Below, piece by piece: positions 25,587-34,244 of a stretch of 51,551 bases of DNA. The translations under genes were made by a program, and so were the position numbers. This DNA comes from an uncultured Nitrospira sp. (GTDB taxonomy: Bacteria > Nitrospirota > Nitrospiria > Nitrospirales > Nitrospiraceae), in the NCBI GenBank assembly GCA_902500805.1, contig CABVSA010000020.1:1-51551 (forward strand), in the 5' to 3' direction. The first letter of the stretch is position 1. Every line of letters begins with the position of its first letter. A model generated the notes under the pieces. It was not told where the DNA came from and did not search any database. It saw nothing but the letters and a program-made list of their open reading frames with translations.

Positions 25587-26354
25587 ATGACACCGTCTAC
25601 TCCTTCCGTGATCATCGGTTTGACCTCGTGCCTGTTGGCCGGGATGATCCTCGCTGCTCCAAACTGGCTGCAAGCCGAGTCCCCTGCCACCATCGAAGTC
25701 GGTGCCTTTTCGACCGCTCCTGCGGGTGGACCCTGGCCGGACGGCTGGAAACCGCTGACATTCCCCAAAATTCCACAACAGACGACGTACCAGCTCGTGA
25801 AAGACGGTGATCGTGTCGCCGTCAAGGCCGTCAGTCAGGCTTCCTCTTCGGGGTACACGAAAGAAATTTTGATCGACCCGAAGGAGTATCCCATCATCCA
25901 ATGGCAGTGGAAGGTCTCGAACATCTTGAAGGCCGGCAATGTGGCGAAGAAAGACGGCGATGATTACCCGGCCCGTATCTACGTCACCTTTCAGTACGAC
26001 AGTACGAAAGTGGGTCTCTTCGGTAAGGCGAAGTACGAAGCAGCCAAACTCATCTACGGGCGCTATCCTCCGCTCGGAGCCCTGAATTACATCTGGGAGA
26101 GTCGGGCGCCGGTGGGAACGGCAGTACCCAACCCCTACACCGAACAGGTGCACATGGTTGTGGTGGAAAGCGGAGCAGCCAAGCTGAACACCTGGATGAT
26201 CGAAGAACGCAACGTCCATGACGACTACAAGCGAGCGTTCGGAGCAGAGCCGCCCATGATTTCCGGTGTCGCCATCATGACGGATACCGACAATACCGGC
26301 GAATCAGCCGAGGCCTACTACGGAGATATCGTCTTCAGGAAGAAGCCGGAGTGA
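25587..26354 (+). CDS. DUF3047 secreted protein
   Basis: 255 aa from MTPSTPSVIIGLTSCLLAGM (SD AAGGA); the frame opens at 25512 and an ATG at 25542 is possible, but the signal peptide (ending ...NWLQAES) fits this start. The body matches DUF3047: FPKIPQQTTYQLVKDGDRV, LIDPKEYPIIQWQWKVSNIL, YPARIYVTFQYD, LNYIWESRAPVGTAVPNPYT, GVAIMTDTDNTGESAEAYYGDI. It is periplasmic with an all-beta look. Function unknown. Last gene of the operon, convergent with the cytochrome gene. Confidence 0.87.
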   Translation: MTPSTPSVIIGLTSCLLAGMILAAPNWLQAESPATIEVGAFSTAPAGGPWPDGWKPLTFPKIPQQTTYQLVKDGDRVAVKAVSQASSSGYTKEILIDPKEYPIIQWQWKVSNILKAGNVAKKDGDDYPARIYVTFQYDSTKVGLFGKAKYEAAKLIYGRYPPLGALNYIWESRAPVGTAVPNPYTEQVHMVVVESGAAKLNTWMIEERNVHDDYKRAFGAEPPMISGVAIMTDTDNTGESAEAYYGDIVFRKKPE

Positions 26355-26387
26355 TCGGAAACAAAGCCGACATGCGCGACTCACCCA

Positions 26388-26942
26388 TCAGTGACCCGGC
26401 CCATCCGATCGCAAATCAGAAATAAATCCATTGCGATTGGGCATCCGGATGGTTGCAAGGGTTCGGGCGTCCATCACCGCATCTTTCTGAATGATACCGT
26501 TTTGGTGCAGCAACCAGGCGACGAGGCTATAGACTTCGTCCGGCGTGAGCGATTGCGGCGCGCTGAACGGCATGGCGCGGAAGATGTAGTCGTACAACGT
26601 TGTGGCATAGGGCCAGTAGCTGCCGATGGTCTTGATCGGGTGTTCCGAGGCCAACGAACCTTGGCCCCCGACCAAAGGATCTTTCGGTCCTTCCGTTCCG
26701 GTCGGTCCATGGCAGGCGGCACACTTCGCGGCGTACAGAGTGGCACCCTGTTGCACCGTTCCTCGGCCCTGTGGCAACCCCGCTCCGTTCGGTGCGATGT
26801 CGATCTCCCAGGCCTTGATGTCGGCTTCGGTGGCCGGCTTCCCCAATCCGTAGCGCGGTTCTTCCGCTTTGAGGATCCAGTTGGGCATCAGAAACAGACC
26901 CAGCGCCAGAATGATCGACGCGACGGCTCTAGACTTGCCCAT
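26388..26942 (-). CDS. Monoheme cytochrome c, partner of sulfite dehydrogenase
   Basis: 184 aa. Signal peptide MGKSRAVASIILALGLFLMPNWILKAEE; single heme site CAACH (about residues 74-78) in GATLYAAKCAACHGPTG; the distal Met is probably in FRAMPFSAPQSLTPDEVYSLVAWLL. The layout matches SoxD/SorB-like cytochromes that take electrons from the molybdenum sulfite dehydrogenase. The start overlaps the 3' end of the upstream SoxC-like gene by 14 bases, which supports a two-subunit complex. Confidence 0.87.
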   Translation of the reverse strand: MGKSRAVASIILALGLFLMPNWILKAEEPRYGLGKPATEADIKAWEIDIAPNGAGLPQGRGTVQQGATLYAAKCAACHGPTGTEGPKDPLVGGQGSLASEHPIKTIGSYWPYATTLYDYIFRAMPFSAPQSLTPDEVYSLVAWLLHQNGIIQKDAVMDARTLATIRMPNRNGFISDLRSDGPGH

Positions 26943-28191
26943 TGGTCACAGCCCCCCGTCGATCAATCCTCCAACTGTGAATCGCATGGTAGTGGTAGAA
27001 CGAATGGACGCCTCGGGCAGCGACCAGTGCCGCTCTGGTCGGCTGAATAGAGCCGGTCTCATCGGTGCAGCGACTTTGGATGATCGTCTCGTCTCCGTTC
27101 CAGCGCCATCCGAACCGAAACCGCGTGTGACACTTCGGCAGCACCGGCTCTTGTAATTGAGCCGTGTGCCAGGACTTTCCGCCGTCCGTGCTGACCTCGG
27201 CCATGACGATCTTTCCATGCCCGCTCCACGCCAGTCCACGAATCTCGACGAAGCCCGGATCGATCTGTTGGCCGCCGGAGGGACTGGTGATCACCGATTT
27301 GGTGTCCATCACGAACGTAAACTGCTTGGCGGTGCCGTCCGGCATGAGGTCGGTATAGCGGGAGGTTTCTTCGCGAGTCATAAACGGCGCCGTGCCGAGC
27401 TTCAATCGTCTGATCCACTTGATACAAGTATTGCCTTCCCAACCTGGGATCACCAACCGGAGGGGATATCCCTGCTCCGGCCTGAGCGCCTCACCGTTTT
27501 GCGCGTAGCAGAGCAACGCATCGTTCACCAACTCCGCCAACGGCAGGCTCCGCGTCATCGCGGCGGCATCGCTGCCTTCTGCCAGCATCCACACCGCGTC
27601 AGGTTTGATGCCCGCCTCAGCCAGGACCGTCGAGAGCGGCACGCCGGTCCATTCGCTCGTGCTCATCAACCCATGGGTCTCTTGAACGGTTGTTCCCGTC
27701 GGCCCTTTCCATTCTTTTCCAGAGTTGCCGGAACACTCGATGAACAGGGTTCGCGTAACGGAGGGGAAGCGCACGAGATCGTTCATAGAAAACGTGAGCG
27801 GCCGGTCGACCAGTCCGTGAATCAAGAGCCGGTGCCGGTCGGAGTTGATGCTCGGCACTCCGTTATGATGGCGCTCGAAATGCAGGGCGGACGGAGTGAT
27901 GATGCCGTGCAAGGCGTGATGGGGCGTCAGTGAATGGGTGGCCGTGGGCAGGCGTTGAACCGTTTCTCCTTGGGCGCGGACTCCGTATGGGCTTGGGCTG
28001 CGGCCCGGTACGTGGGTGGGACGAACGCTCTCCCCCTCTTCGGCTGGAAGCAAGGCAGGAGTGAGCAAACCGGCGGCGGTAGCCCCCACCATAGAAACGG
28101 CACCCGTGAGCCAAGTCCGCCGATCGACCCATGTTTCCTTCTCCGTGTCAGGTTCCGAAGGGTTGCGCCGCTCTTCATCGAACAGATTCAT
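26929..28191 (-). CDS. soxC: SoxC/SorA-like sulfite dehydrogenase, molybdopterin subunit
   Basis: 420 aa. A twin-arginine-type start (DRRTWLTGAVSMVGATAAGL, residues 23-42) indicates folded export to the periplasm. The sulfite-oxidase domain has LFIECSGNSGKEW (Cys ligand of Mo), GVPLSTVLAEAGI and RLVIPGWEGNTCIKWIRRLKLG; the dimerisation domain follows (EIRGLAWSGHGKIVMAEVSTDGGKSW). The family oxidises sulfite to sulfate and passes electrons to cytochrome c. No other sox genes are in view, so it may act alone in sulfite detoxification or energy gain. The symbol is by similarity. Confidence 0.87.
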   Translation of the reverse strand: MNLFDEERRNPSEPDTEKETWVDRRTWLTGAVSMVGATAAGLLTPALLPAEEGESVRPTHVPGRSPSPYGVRAQGETVQRLPTATHSLTPHHALHGIITPSALHFERHHNGVPSINSDRHRLLIHGLVDRPLTFSMNDLVRFPSVTRTLFIECSGNSGKEWKGPTGTTVQETHGLMSTSEWTGVPLSTVLAEAGIKPDAVWMLAEGSDAAAMTRSLPLAELVNDALLCYAQNGEALRPEQGYPLRLVIPGWEGNTCIKWIRRLKLGTAPFMTREETSRYTDLMPDGTAKQFTFVMDTKSVITSPSGGQQIDPGFVEIRGLAWSGHGKIVMAEVSTDGGKSWHTAQLQEPVLPKCHTRFRFGWRWNGDETIIQSRCTDETGSIQPTRAALVAARGVHSFYHYHAIHSWRIDRRGAVTNGQV

Positions 28192-28276
28192 GGCGTTTCT
28201 CGCTTGCAGTCATTCGTCCTGTCGAGCAGTCTGCGGCTTCGGTCCCGGGAAAGCAAGAGATTCACCGTCGAACCAC

Positions 28277-28798
28277 TCACGGTGCACTCGTTGCCGCGAC
28301 TGGTACTGAGCGAGAGGGCGTTTGCTTTCGTCCTGCCAGATATCGCAAGACGGCATCCGCAGAGAGCAGTCCCGGCCCGTGCAGGATAAAATACAAGAAC
28401 AAAGTCCCGATATAGAACGCCTCTTGGAGTGCGGCCTCAGAGAGTTGGCTATGCGAGATCGAAGCAACAATGTTGAGCCCGAACAACAAGAGCGCTGCCC
28501 ACCGGCCTGCCAAACCGATGGCCAGCAAGAACGAGCCGCCCAATTCGACCGCTGTAGTCACGTAGGCGACCATCTCCGGCGGCAGGAGCGGCACATCGTA
28601 AACCTTGGTGAAGAGCGCCACCGTCGACATCCAACTGGAGAGCTTTACGATCCCGCCCGTCCAGAAGATCTGCGCGAGATACAGACGGGCCGACAAGTCA
28701 AAGAGTGGTAACAACGCCTCCAAGCCCCACACGACTCGACCGTACGAGGCCACTACATGATCGAGAATCAGTCTCCACCATTCCGCCTTGTGAATCAT
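28277..28798 (-). CDS. DoxX-type membrane protein (bufferin operon, BufD-like)
   Basis: 173 aa with four membrane helices. DoxX signatures: SARLYLAQIFWTGGIVKLSSW near the N-terminus, LPPEMVAYVTTAVELGGSFLLAIGLAGRWAALLLFGLNIVAS, and EAALQEAFYIGTLFLYFILHGPGLLSADAVL. DoxX proteins commonly accompany bufferin operons. The ATG overlaps the stop of the DUF2063 gene (ATGA). Its role here is probably electron supply or membrane assembly for the bufferin pathway, which is not established. Confidence 0.87.
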   Translation of the reverse strand: MIHKAEWWRLILDHVVASYGRVVWGLEALLPLFDLSARLYLAQIFWTGGIVKLSSWMSTVALFTKVYDVPLLPPEMVAYVTTAVELGGSFLLAIGLAGRWAALLLFGLNIVASISHSQLSEAALQEAFYIGTLFLYFILHGPGLLSADAVLRYLAGRKQTPSRSVPVAATSAP

Positions 28799-29568
28799 GG
28801 GTGTATCTCGAGTGAAAACACCGGGCCCATGACGGGATCGGACAGGCCGGTCAGGAACTGGGCAAGGTCGAGGTCAGGCATGAACTCTCTCGCCATGCAC
28901 TCGACGACCGCCACGGTCTTTCGATCGCGCACCGCCTGGAGCAGCCACCACTGATTAGGTGAGAGGCTCCTGACATGAATCTTTCCACGACCTCTCGTCA
29001 CCAGGAGTCCTCCCTCCTCAGGAGACAGGCTCAGGCCGTCGATCCCATTTCCATCGGCTTCCGGTTGTAGCGCATACCAGACTCGATGGACCGGCAGCAC
29101 ACATCGCAGCAACCGCACGGTCGGATTCAGACGGAACGTCACAGCGGAGGGATCGACCGTGGCCAGGGTCTGTATCCACTCTTGAGAAGGAAGCGGACTG
29201 TCGGCGACCTGATGCAGTTCGTGGCAGGCCCATTCTAAACGAGCCAGTTCGATCAGTACCCGAGGGCTTTCAAGCTGAAGGAGGAAGAGCGGGAAATGCT
29301 GCCCATACGCAAACAAGTCGCCGCTCGTCGAGGGATACCGCTTCAGATACCCGCGAGCAAACACATTGAAATAGTGGCCTCCGATCAATCGACGCAGTAC
29401 CGGGTAGGTGATCTTCAAGGTCTGCACATAGTTGTTTCGAATCAATCGACGGTAGAGGGCCAAGCTTCGCCGGGCTGGGCCAGTCCGCATCGAGGTCGTG
29501 ACCGTCAGGCCTTTCCCTTCCATCATCGCTGCGGCGAATGCGCGCTGGAGTTCATGCAGGGGTGGCAT
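28795..29568 (-). CDS. bufC: DUF2063 protein, BufC-like partner of the MNIO enzyme
   Basis: 257 aa from MPPLHELQRAFAAAMMEG, the ATG overlapping the MNIO stop; a longer frame reaches 29649. The N-terminal domain (LYRRLIRNNYVQTLKITYPVLRRLIGGHYFNVFARGYLKRYPS) is the DUF2063 'putative DNA-binding' domain, now known as the partner that presents the precursor peptide to DUF692/MNIO enzymes. The C-terminal domain (VRSLSPNQWWLLQAVRDRKTVAV) is typical too. It overlaps both neighbours, consistent with a complex. Confidence 0.87.
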   Translation of the reverse strand: MPPLHELQRAFAAAMMEGKGLTVTTSMRTGPARRSLALYRRLIRNNYVQTLKITYPVLRRLIGGHYFNVFARGYLKRYPSTSGDLFAYGQHFPLFLLQLESPRVLIELARLEWACHELHQVADSPLPSQEWIQTLATVDPSAVTFRLNPTVRLLRCVLPVHRVWYALQPEADGNGIDGLSLSPEEGGLLVTRGRGKIHVRSLSPNQWWLLQAVRDRKTVAVVECMAREFMPDLDLAQFLTGLSDPVMGPVFSLEIHP

Positions 29569-30397
29569 AACAGGCTCCGAGCATGGCATCGGCTTGCGAG
29601 GCTTGCTCGACCAGCTCGGCCAAGGGCGGCAGATTCGTATCCCATTCAATCAACGTTGGTCGTGGACCGAAGTGGTGAAGGGCCCACTCGTACAGACTCC
29701 AGACCTCCGGATACACAGCCTGGCCATGTGTATCGACCAGCCATCTTCCGACACGATCGAAACCCGCCAGATGGATCTCTTGCACGGCTTCGGACGGAAT
29801 GGCGTTGAGAAACCGCACCGGGTCCAGGTGGAAATTCACGGCATTGACGTAGACATTGTTGAGATCCAATAGAATCCCGCACCCGGTTCGCCGGACGACT
29901 TCGGCCATGAACTCAGCTTCGGGAATTGTCGAATCCGGCCATGTCAGGTACTGCGTCACGTTCTCGATGAGCATGGACCTCTGCAGTTCCGTTTGGGTCT
30001 CATCGATCTTGGCGCACACCAGATTCAGGCTTTCTTCCGTATAAGGGAGCGGCAACAGATCGTTGAGAAAACGGCCGTCGACAGAACTCCAGGAAAGATG
30101 CTCCGATACGAACGTCGGCTGGAATCGATCGAATACCTCCTTCAGTTTACGGAGATGTGTGGAGTCGATCGAGTCCGTAGAACCGAGTGAGAGTCCGACT
30201 CCGTGAAAGCTCAATGGATAGTCGACCCTGATCCGCTCTAGGGTGCGAAGCGCCGTGCCCCCTTCACCGAAATAGTTCTCCGGATGGGTTTCCATCCAGG
30301 CCACCGGAGGCGGCGATTCCATAATTTCGCGAAAATGATACGATCGAAGCCCGATCCCGGCTCGCGCCGGGATCGGAGCTGGGCAGTGAAGAGTCAT
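29552..30397 (-). CDS. bufB: DUF692 multinuclear iron oxidative enzyme (MNIO), BufB-like
   Basis: 281 aa. TIM-barrel family with metal-ligand motifs: MESPPPVAWMETHPENYFG, LSFHGVGLSLGS, VSEHLSW, MLIENVTQYLTW, CGILLDLNNVYVNAVNF, VQEIHLAGFDRVG, LVDTHGQAV and TLIEWDTNLPPL. MNIO enzymes use an iron cluster and oxygen to modify Cys in precursor peptides; for bufferins, Cys becomes a thio-oxazole that binds copper. The gene starts 7 bases after the DUF2282 precursor gene, in operon order A-B-C-D. Confidence 0.93.
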   Translation of the reverse strand: MTLHCPAPIPARAGIGLRSYHFREIMESPPPVAWMETHPENYFGEGGTALRTLERIRVDYPLSFHGVGLSLGSTDSIDSTHLRKLKEVFDRFQPTFVSEHLSWSSVDGRFLNDLLPLPYTEESLNLVCAKIDETQTELQRSMLIENVTQYLTWPDSTIPEAEFMAEVVRRTGCGILLDLNNVYVNAVNFHLDPVRFLNAIPSEAVQEIHLAGFDRVGRWLVDTHGQAVYPEVWSLYEWALHHFGPRPTLIEWDTNLPPLAELVEQASQADAMLGACYATPA

Positions 30398-30404
30398 CCG
30401 TCAC

Positions 30405-30728
30405 CTACATCTTTTTCTGCATCTCCATCATTTTCTTTACATCCTCTTTGGTCAGCACCGTGCCCTTGGCGATCCTCTCGCACAATCCTTTCGGCATGTA
30501 CACATAGGAATCGGCCTCATTATCGATCTTGGACAGGCCGGCACACGCATGGAGTTTGCTGGCACAATCATTCATCCCGGCCTTGGCCACACCTGCGCAC
30601 GGTTGCCAGTCAGGGGGAATCTCCGTAGCCTTCGCACCCGCCGCATGCACTGCCTGACCACCCGCCAAGCTCAATGCGACGAGCAACGCGGAATGGACCA
30701 CAGCATTCTTTTTCGTTTTTGCGTTCAT
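30405..30728 (-). CDS. bufA1: DUF2282 precursor peptide, BufA1-like bufferin
   Basis: 107 aa. Signal peptide ends near HAAG; the mature part has four Cys (44, 55, 62, 83) in the family pattern CAGVAKAGMNDCASKLHACAG...MPKGLCERI. BufA1 proteins are exported RiPP-type peptides whose central Cys are oxidised by the MNIO partner to chelate copper. This one is longer than most because of an added KGTVLTKEDVKKMMEMQKKM-type tail rich in Lys and Met. SD GAGGAG. First gene of the operon; site C lies 190 bp upstream. Confidence 0.87.
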   Translation of the reverse strand: MNAKTKKNAVVHSALLVALSLAGGQAVHAAGAKATEIPPDWQPCAGVAKAGMNDCASKLHACAGLSKIDNEADSYVYMPKGLCERIAKGTVLTKEDVKKMMEMQKKM

Positions 30729-31087
30729 GTAATTCTCCTCTTCAGCATTGTTGAAACGTCGCTGTTATCGATCTCGTGAACTTGCTTTTGTCCAACCGTA
30801 CCGCACTACATCCTCACCGAGTCCCCTCCTTTCTACGATGCGAGAACATCATATTCCCGGCCGAGTGTGGTTCCAAGCACAGTAACACCGTCACATCCTA
30901 CGGATCGAGTCAACACCCTGCTGTGAGGCAGCTTACAGTTCGAGAAAAGAGTCGAGCAACCGGCGCTCTTCATTCAAGCCGTCCCACCCATCCGAATCCA
31001 TTCAGCTTTTCGTGCCTCTGACTCTCTAAAAGAGGAGTATGATCGTCGGGCAAGTTGGATTTGATTGACGGCCATGAAGGTAGCTTG
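30729..31087. other. Divergent intergenic region, bufferin operon / hydroxylase
   Basis: No gene supported. It carries CRP-like site C and the leader of the bufferin operon (about 160 nt if the predicted start at 30888 is right) on one side and the start region of the fatty acid hydroxylase-type gene on the other. Confidence 0.5.
30921..30938. promoter_or_regulatory. CRP-like dyad, site C
   Basis: CTGTGAGGCAGCTTACAG: TGTGA-N6-TTACA core. On the minus strand TAGGAT (30900-30895) lies at the class II spacing, giving a start near 30888 and a site at -41.5, directed at the bufferin operon. Confidence 0.6.
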
Positions 31088-31912
31088 ATGGAATCTGCGG
31101 ATCTTCTTCGAATTGGATCGTATGTCTCCGTCCTCGGGGTGATGGCGACGTGGGAACTGTTGGCGCCGCGGCGTAAACTGACGGCATCGAGGCTTTGCCG
31201 TTGGGGCGGTAATCTGACGATCGTGGCCTTGAACACCGTCCTCGCCCGCCTGCTGTTCATGGGCGGCGTCGTGGCCACGGCCGCAATGGCGCAGGACCGT
31301 CACTGGGGACTCTTGAACTGGATCGACGGGCCGGTCTGGCTCGAACTCGCCCTGGCGATCGTCGCACTCGATTTCATCATCTATTGGCAACATCAAGTCT
31401 TCCATTATGTGCCGATCTTGTGGCGCTTTCATATGATGCATCACTCCGACCTGGACCTGGATGTCACCAGCGGCGTGCGTTTTCACCCTGTGGAGATCAT
31501 CATCTCGACGGGAGTGAAAGCCCTGTCGGTCCTGATGCTGGGGGTGGCACCGCTGGCGGTCGTCATCTTCGAGATCGTCCTCAACAGTACGGCCCTCTTC
31601 AACCACAGCAATGTGCGGATGCCTGTCGCCCTTGATCGAATGCTTCGATGGTTCATCGTCACGCCGGACATGCATCGGATTCACCATTCGACGGATGTGC
31701 GAGAGACCAACAGCAACTACGGATTCAACGTGCCCTGGTGGGATCGCCTATTCGGGACCTATTGCCCACAACCGGCTTTAGGACAGACCGGCATGAAGAT
31801 CGGCTTGGAGCATCTTGGTCCACCGGTCTGTCTGAACTTGTTCATGATGCTCCGCTTCCCCTTCGTGACGCAGTTAGGACGGTACGCAAGCCGCACACGA
31901 TTGCACCCATAG
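31088..31912 (+). CDS. Fatty acid hydroxylase/sterol desaturase superfamily protein
   Basis: 274 aa from MESADLLRIGSYVSV (SD AAGG; a TTG at 31055 is an alternative). Membrane helices at about residues 10-30, 50-75 and 90-110. The di-iron histidine boxes are clear: WQHQVFHYVPILWRFHMMHHSD, LFNHSN and MHRIHHST. The superfamily hydroxylates or desaturates lipids with O2. The lipid substrate is unknown. It stands alone, divergent from the bufferin operon. Confidence 0.88.
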   Translation: MESADLLRIGSYVSVLGVMATWELLAPRRKLTASRLCRWGGNLTIVALNTVLARLLFMGGVVATAAMAQDRHWGLLNWIDGPVWLELALAIVALDFIIYWQHQVFHYVPILWRFHMMHHSDLDLDVTSGVRFHPVEIIISTGVKALSVLMLGVAPLAVVIFEIVLNSTALFNHSNVRMPVALDRMLRWFIVTPDMHRIHHSTDVRETNSNYGFNVPWWDRLFGTYCPQPALGQTGMKIGLEHLGPPVCLNLFMMLRFPFVTQLGRYASRTRLHP

Positions 31913-32014
31913 TGAGGAGAGGGGGGGCGTGGTTCGTTGTTGAACAAACGGTGCGGAACTGAGGAGTCCAGTGGCGGTTTTGATTTCTAGCTGGCTCCTC
32001 CTTTCCCGCGCTGA

Positions 32015-32782
32015 TCAGTTACGCCCCGCCATCACCCCACCATCGACATCCCAAGTAGCGCCGGTCACCCACGCAGCATCGTCGCTCAGTAAGAATTGGA
32101 TGACTCGGGCCACGTCGTCCGCAGTCCCAATCCGGCCGATGGGGTGAAACCCGTTGAAGGAGGCTAATGTCTCGTCCACTTTACTGGGCTCGATGAACGT
32201 CTGGTAAATCGGAGTGTTGACCACGGCTGGCGACACCGCATTGACGCGAATCTTGTGGTCCGCCAACTCCATGGCCATATGTTGTGTGAGCGCATGCAGG
32301 CCTGCCTTCGCCATCGAATAGGCAGAGGACGGCGTCGCTTTGACGGCTTGTCGCGCCCACATTGACCCGATATGCACGATCGAACCACCGCCGTTGGCGG
32401 CCATGTTCTTGGCGACGGCCTGCGAAATGAAGAAGAGGGCTCGATTGAGATTCAGATACCTATCGTAGTCCTCGGGGGTGTGTTCGAGAAACGGTGTGGG
32501 ATTGAAGTACCCCGCCGCATTCACCAGGTATTTGATATGGCGATTGTGGTTCTCGGCAAACGCAAGAATACGCCGGACATCATTCGGCGCGTACAAGTCG
32601 GCGGAGAATGCTTCGACGGTTCCAAGCTTTGACAGCTCGCGCAATGCCGTTTCCAGTTTTCCTTGAGACTTGCCGATAATCGCGACAGGGATGTGACGTT
32701 CCAACAAAAGCTTCGCGGTGGCGAACCCGATACCACTGGTCCCTCCCACGATGAGGGCGACGGGATGATTCGACTGTTCCAT
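32015..32782 (-). CDS. Short-chain dehydrogenase/reductase
   Basis: 255 aa. Rossmann motif [13 protein letters not shown] (about residues 13-25); NAG-type motif (VNAAGYFN); catalytic Ser (IVHIGSMW) and YSMAK (Tyr-x3-Lys); C-terminal [18 protein letters not shown]. This is the classic SDR with NAD(P) cofactor; substrate unknown. SD GGAGG. Last gene of the operon AhpD - membrane protein - hydrolase - SDR under a sigma-54-type promoter. Confidence 0.92.
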   Translation of the reverse strand: MEQSNHPVALIVGGTSGIGFATAKLLLERHIPVAIIGKSQGKLETALRELSKLGTVEAFSADLYAPNDVRRILAFAENHNRHIKYLVNAAGYFNPTPFLEHTPEDYDRYLNLNRALFFISQAVAKNMAANGGGSIVHIGSMWARQAVKATPSSAYSMAKAGLHALTQHMAMELADHKIRVNAVSPAVVNTPIYQTFIEPSKVDETLASFNGFHPIGRIGTADDVARVIQFLLSDDAAWVTGATWDVDGGVMAGRN

Positions 32783-32855
32783 TGATGACCTCCGATGAAC
32801 AGGGCCTCAGTCAAGAGGCGCCTCGATGCCTTGATGAATGATGAACGATGGACCA

Positions 32856-33713
32856 CTACACCGCGTTGAGGACCGAGTCCTTATACCTCTGCGCCTGTCC
32901 GTCATGGCAGGCACCGCGATGGGTGTCAAGAAAACGTTCGAGAATGCTGGCAAGATACACCGGCGTCTCGTCCATCGGAAAGTGCCCGGCATCTGTGATG
33001 AACGTGAACTCCGCATTCTCGAACCAGGCCCCCAACGTCTTTCTCAGATGCTCTTCCTGAAAGCCCGGGAGATCCTGACGCCCGCCGATCACCAGCACCG
33101 GCGTGCCGACCTCGGCGCCGCGGACCTCCTGAGAAAAGTCTGTTTCCAGCCACATCCGGTAATAGCCCTGGACGACTTCCTTTGTAGAGGTCTGGAGATG
33201 CCTGGTCGCTCGCGAGCTCGCCCAAACAGGTGAAAGTCGTTGCCCTGTCAGCATTAAGAGCCCCTGTTCCGACAGTGCACGCTGGTGAATCAAGTCCCAG
33301 AGAAATTTCTTGGTTCCCTCGTCGGCAGGGTACCCATCTGCTGACACCGGCGTAATTCCAACGGCACTCTTGATGCGCCTCCTACCGGAGAGCCAGTCAT
33401 CGAGGATCATTCGTTGCATCACCATGCCGGACATGGAATGGCCGATAACATGGAACTCCGTCCACCCGAGACTGTCGGCGAGACGAAACGCATCCGCCGC
33501 CACCTCGTCTACGGTGTAGGCGCCGGCAAGATGTCGCGACATGCCATAGCCGCGCAGATCCGCGAGTACATAGGTGTAGCGGTCCTGGTTGAGGTAAGGA
33601 ATCAGCGGTTCGTAACTTCCCGCATCACCCATCCAATGATGCAACAGCAGCACGTTCTCGCTGCCTTGCCCATAAGTCGTATGTCCCAAGATGGCCGTTG
33701 AAGAATGGTTCAT
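32856..33713 (-). CDS. Alpha/beta hydrolase
   Basis: 285 aa from the ATG 10 bases after SD AAAGGAG. Oxyanion region LLHHWMGDAGSYEPL; nucleophile elbow GHSMSGM; acid in GGRQDLPGF and the catalytic His in DAGHFPMDETPV. It resembles esterases and haloperoxidase-like hydrolases. The substrate is unknown; it may act on the same compound as the co-transcribed SDR and AhpD-like proteins. Confidence 0.9.
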   Translation of the reverse strand: MNHSSTAILGHTTYGQGSENVLLLHHWMGDAGSYEPLIPYLNQDRYTYVLADLRGYGMSRHLAGAYTVDEVAADAFRLADSLGWTEFHVIGHSMSGMVMQRMILDDWLSGRRRIKSAVGITPVSADGYPADEGTKKFLWDLIHQRALSEQGLLMLTGQRLSPVWASSRATRHLQTSTKEVVQGYYRMWLETDFSQEVRGAEVGTPVLVIGGRQDLPGFQEEHLRKTLGAWFENAEFTFITDAGHFPMDETPVYLASILERFLDTHRGACHDGQAQRYKDSVLNAV

Positions 33714-33755
33714 GATTGCCACGCTCCTTTCTCGTATAAGGCGACGGTCAACAAT

Positions 33756-34181
33756 TCAGTGCCGCGCCCGTTTAGATGACCAATAGATCCACACATCGCG
33801 GATATCGAAGAGCAACGAGACGCCGATGGCGAGAGACAGCATGAGGAGATAACCGGCGAACAGCCCTTCGATCTGTTGAAGCTGAACGATGAGATGCCCC
33901 AGTAAGGGAATCCAGAATACGTGCCCCACGCCGAGGATCCGTTCGAAACCGAATACCGCATAGAGCCCCATCATCAACATGGCCGATAGCATAAAGACGA
34001 CCAGGATGAGCTTGGCCAGCGGTTCGCTCCAGAATGCGAGGCTGGCCATATTGATCACCATCAAGACAAAGACCCAGCCCGCAACCCAGGCCGGCTGGTC
34101 CAACAACTCGCTGAAGAACCGCAGAGGATTTCGCAGACGAGTCTGATGAACGGTACCGATAGATCGAGTGACGAGATTCAT
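33756..34181 (-). CDS. Small integral membrane protein
   Basis: 141 aa with four predicted helices: WVAGWVFVLMVINMASLAFW, LAKLILVVFMLSAMLMMGLYAVFGF, HVFWIPLLGHLIVQL and GLFAGYLLMLSLAIGVSLLFDI. N- and C-termini are charged (IYWSSKRARH end). It resembles conserved hypothetical proteins of unknown role. SD AAGGAGG before the ATG. Second gene of the sigma-54-type operon. Confidence 0.8.
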   Translation of the reverse strand: MNLVTRSIGTVHQTRLRNPLRFFSELLDQPAWVAGWVFVLMVINMASLAFWSEPLAKLILVVFMLSAMLMMGLYAVFGFERILGVGHVFWIPLLGHLIVQLQQIEGLFAGYLLMLSLAIGVSLLFDIRDVWIYWSSKRARH

Positions 34182-34244
34182 CCTGGCCTCCTTTCTCCTG
34201 AGCGGCTAACGGTGGTCGCACGCGCTTGAAACGCTCATCATCAC

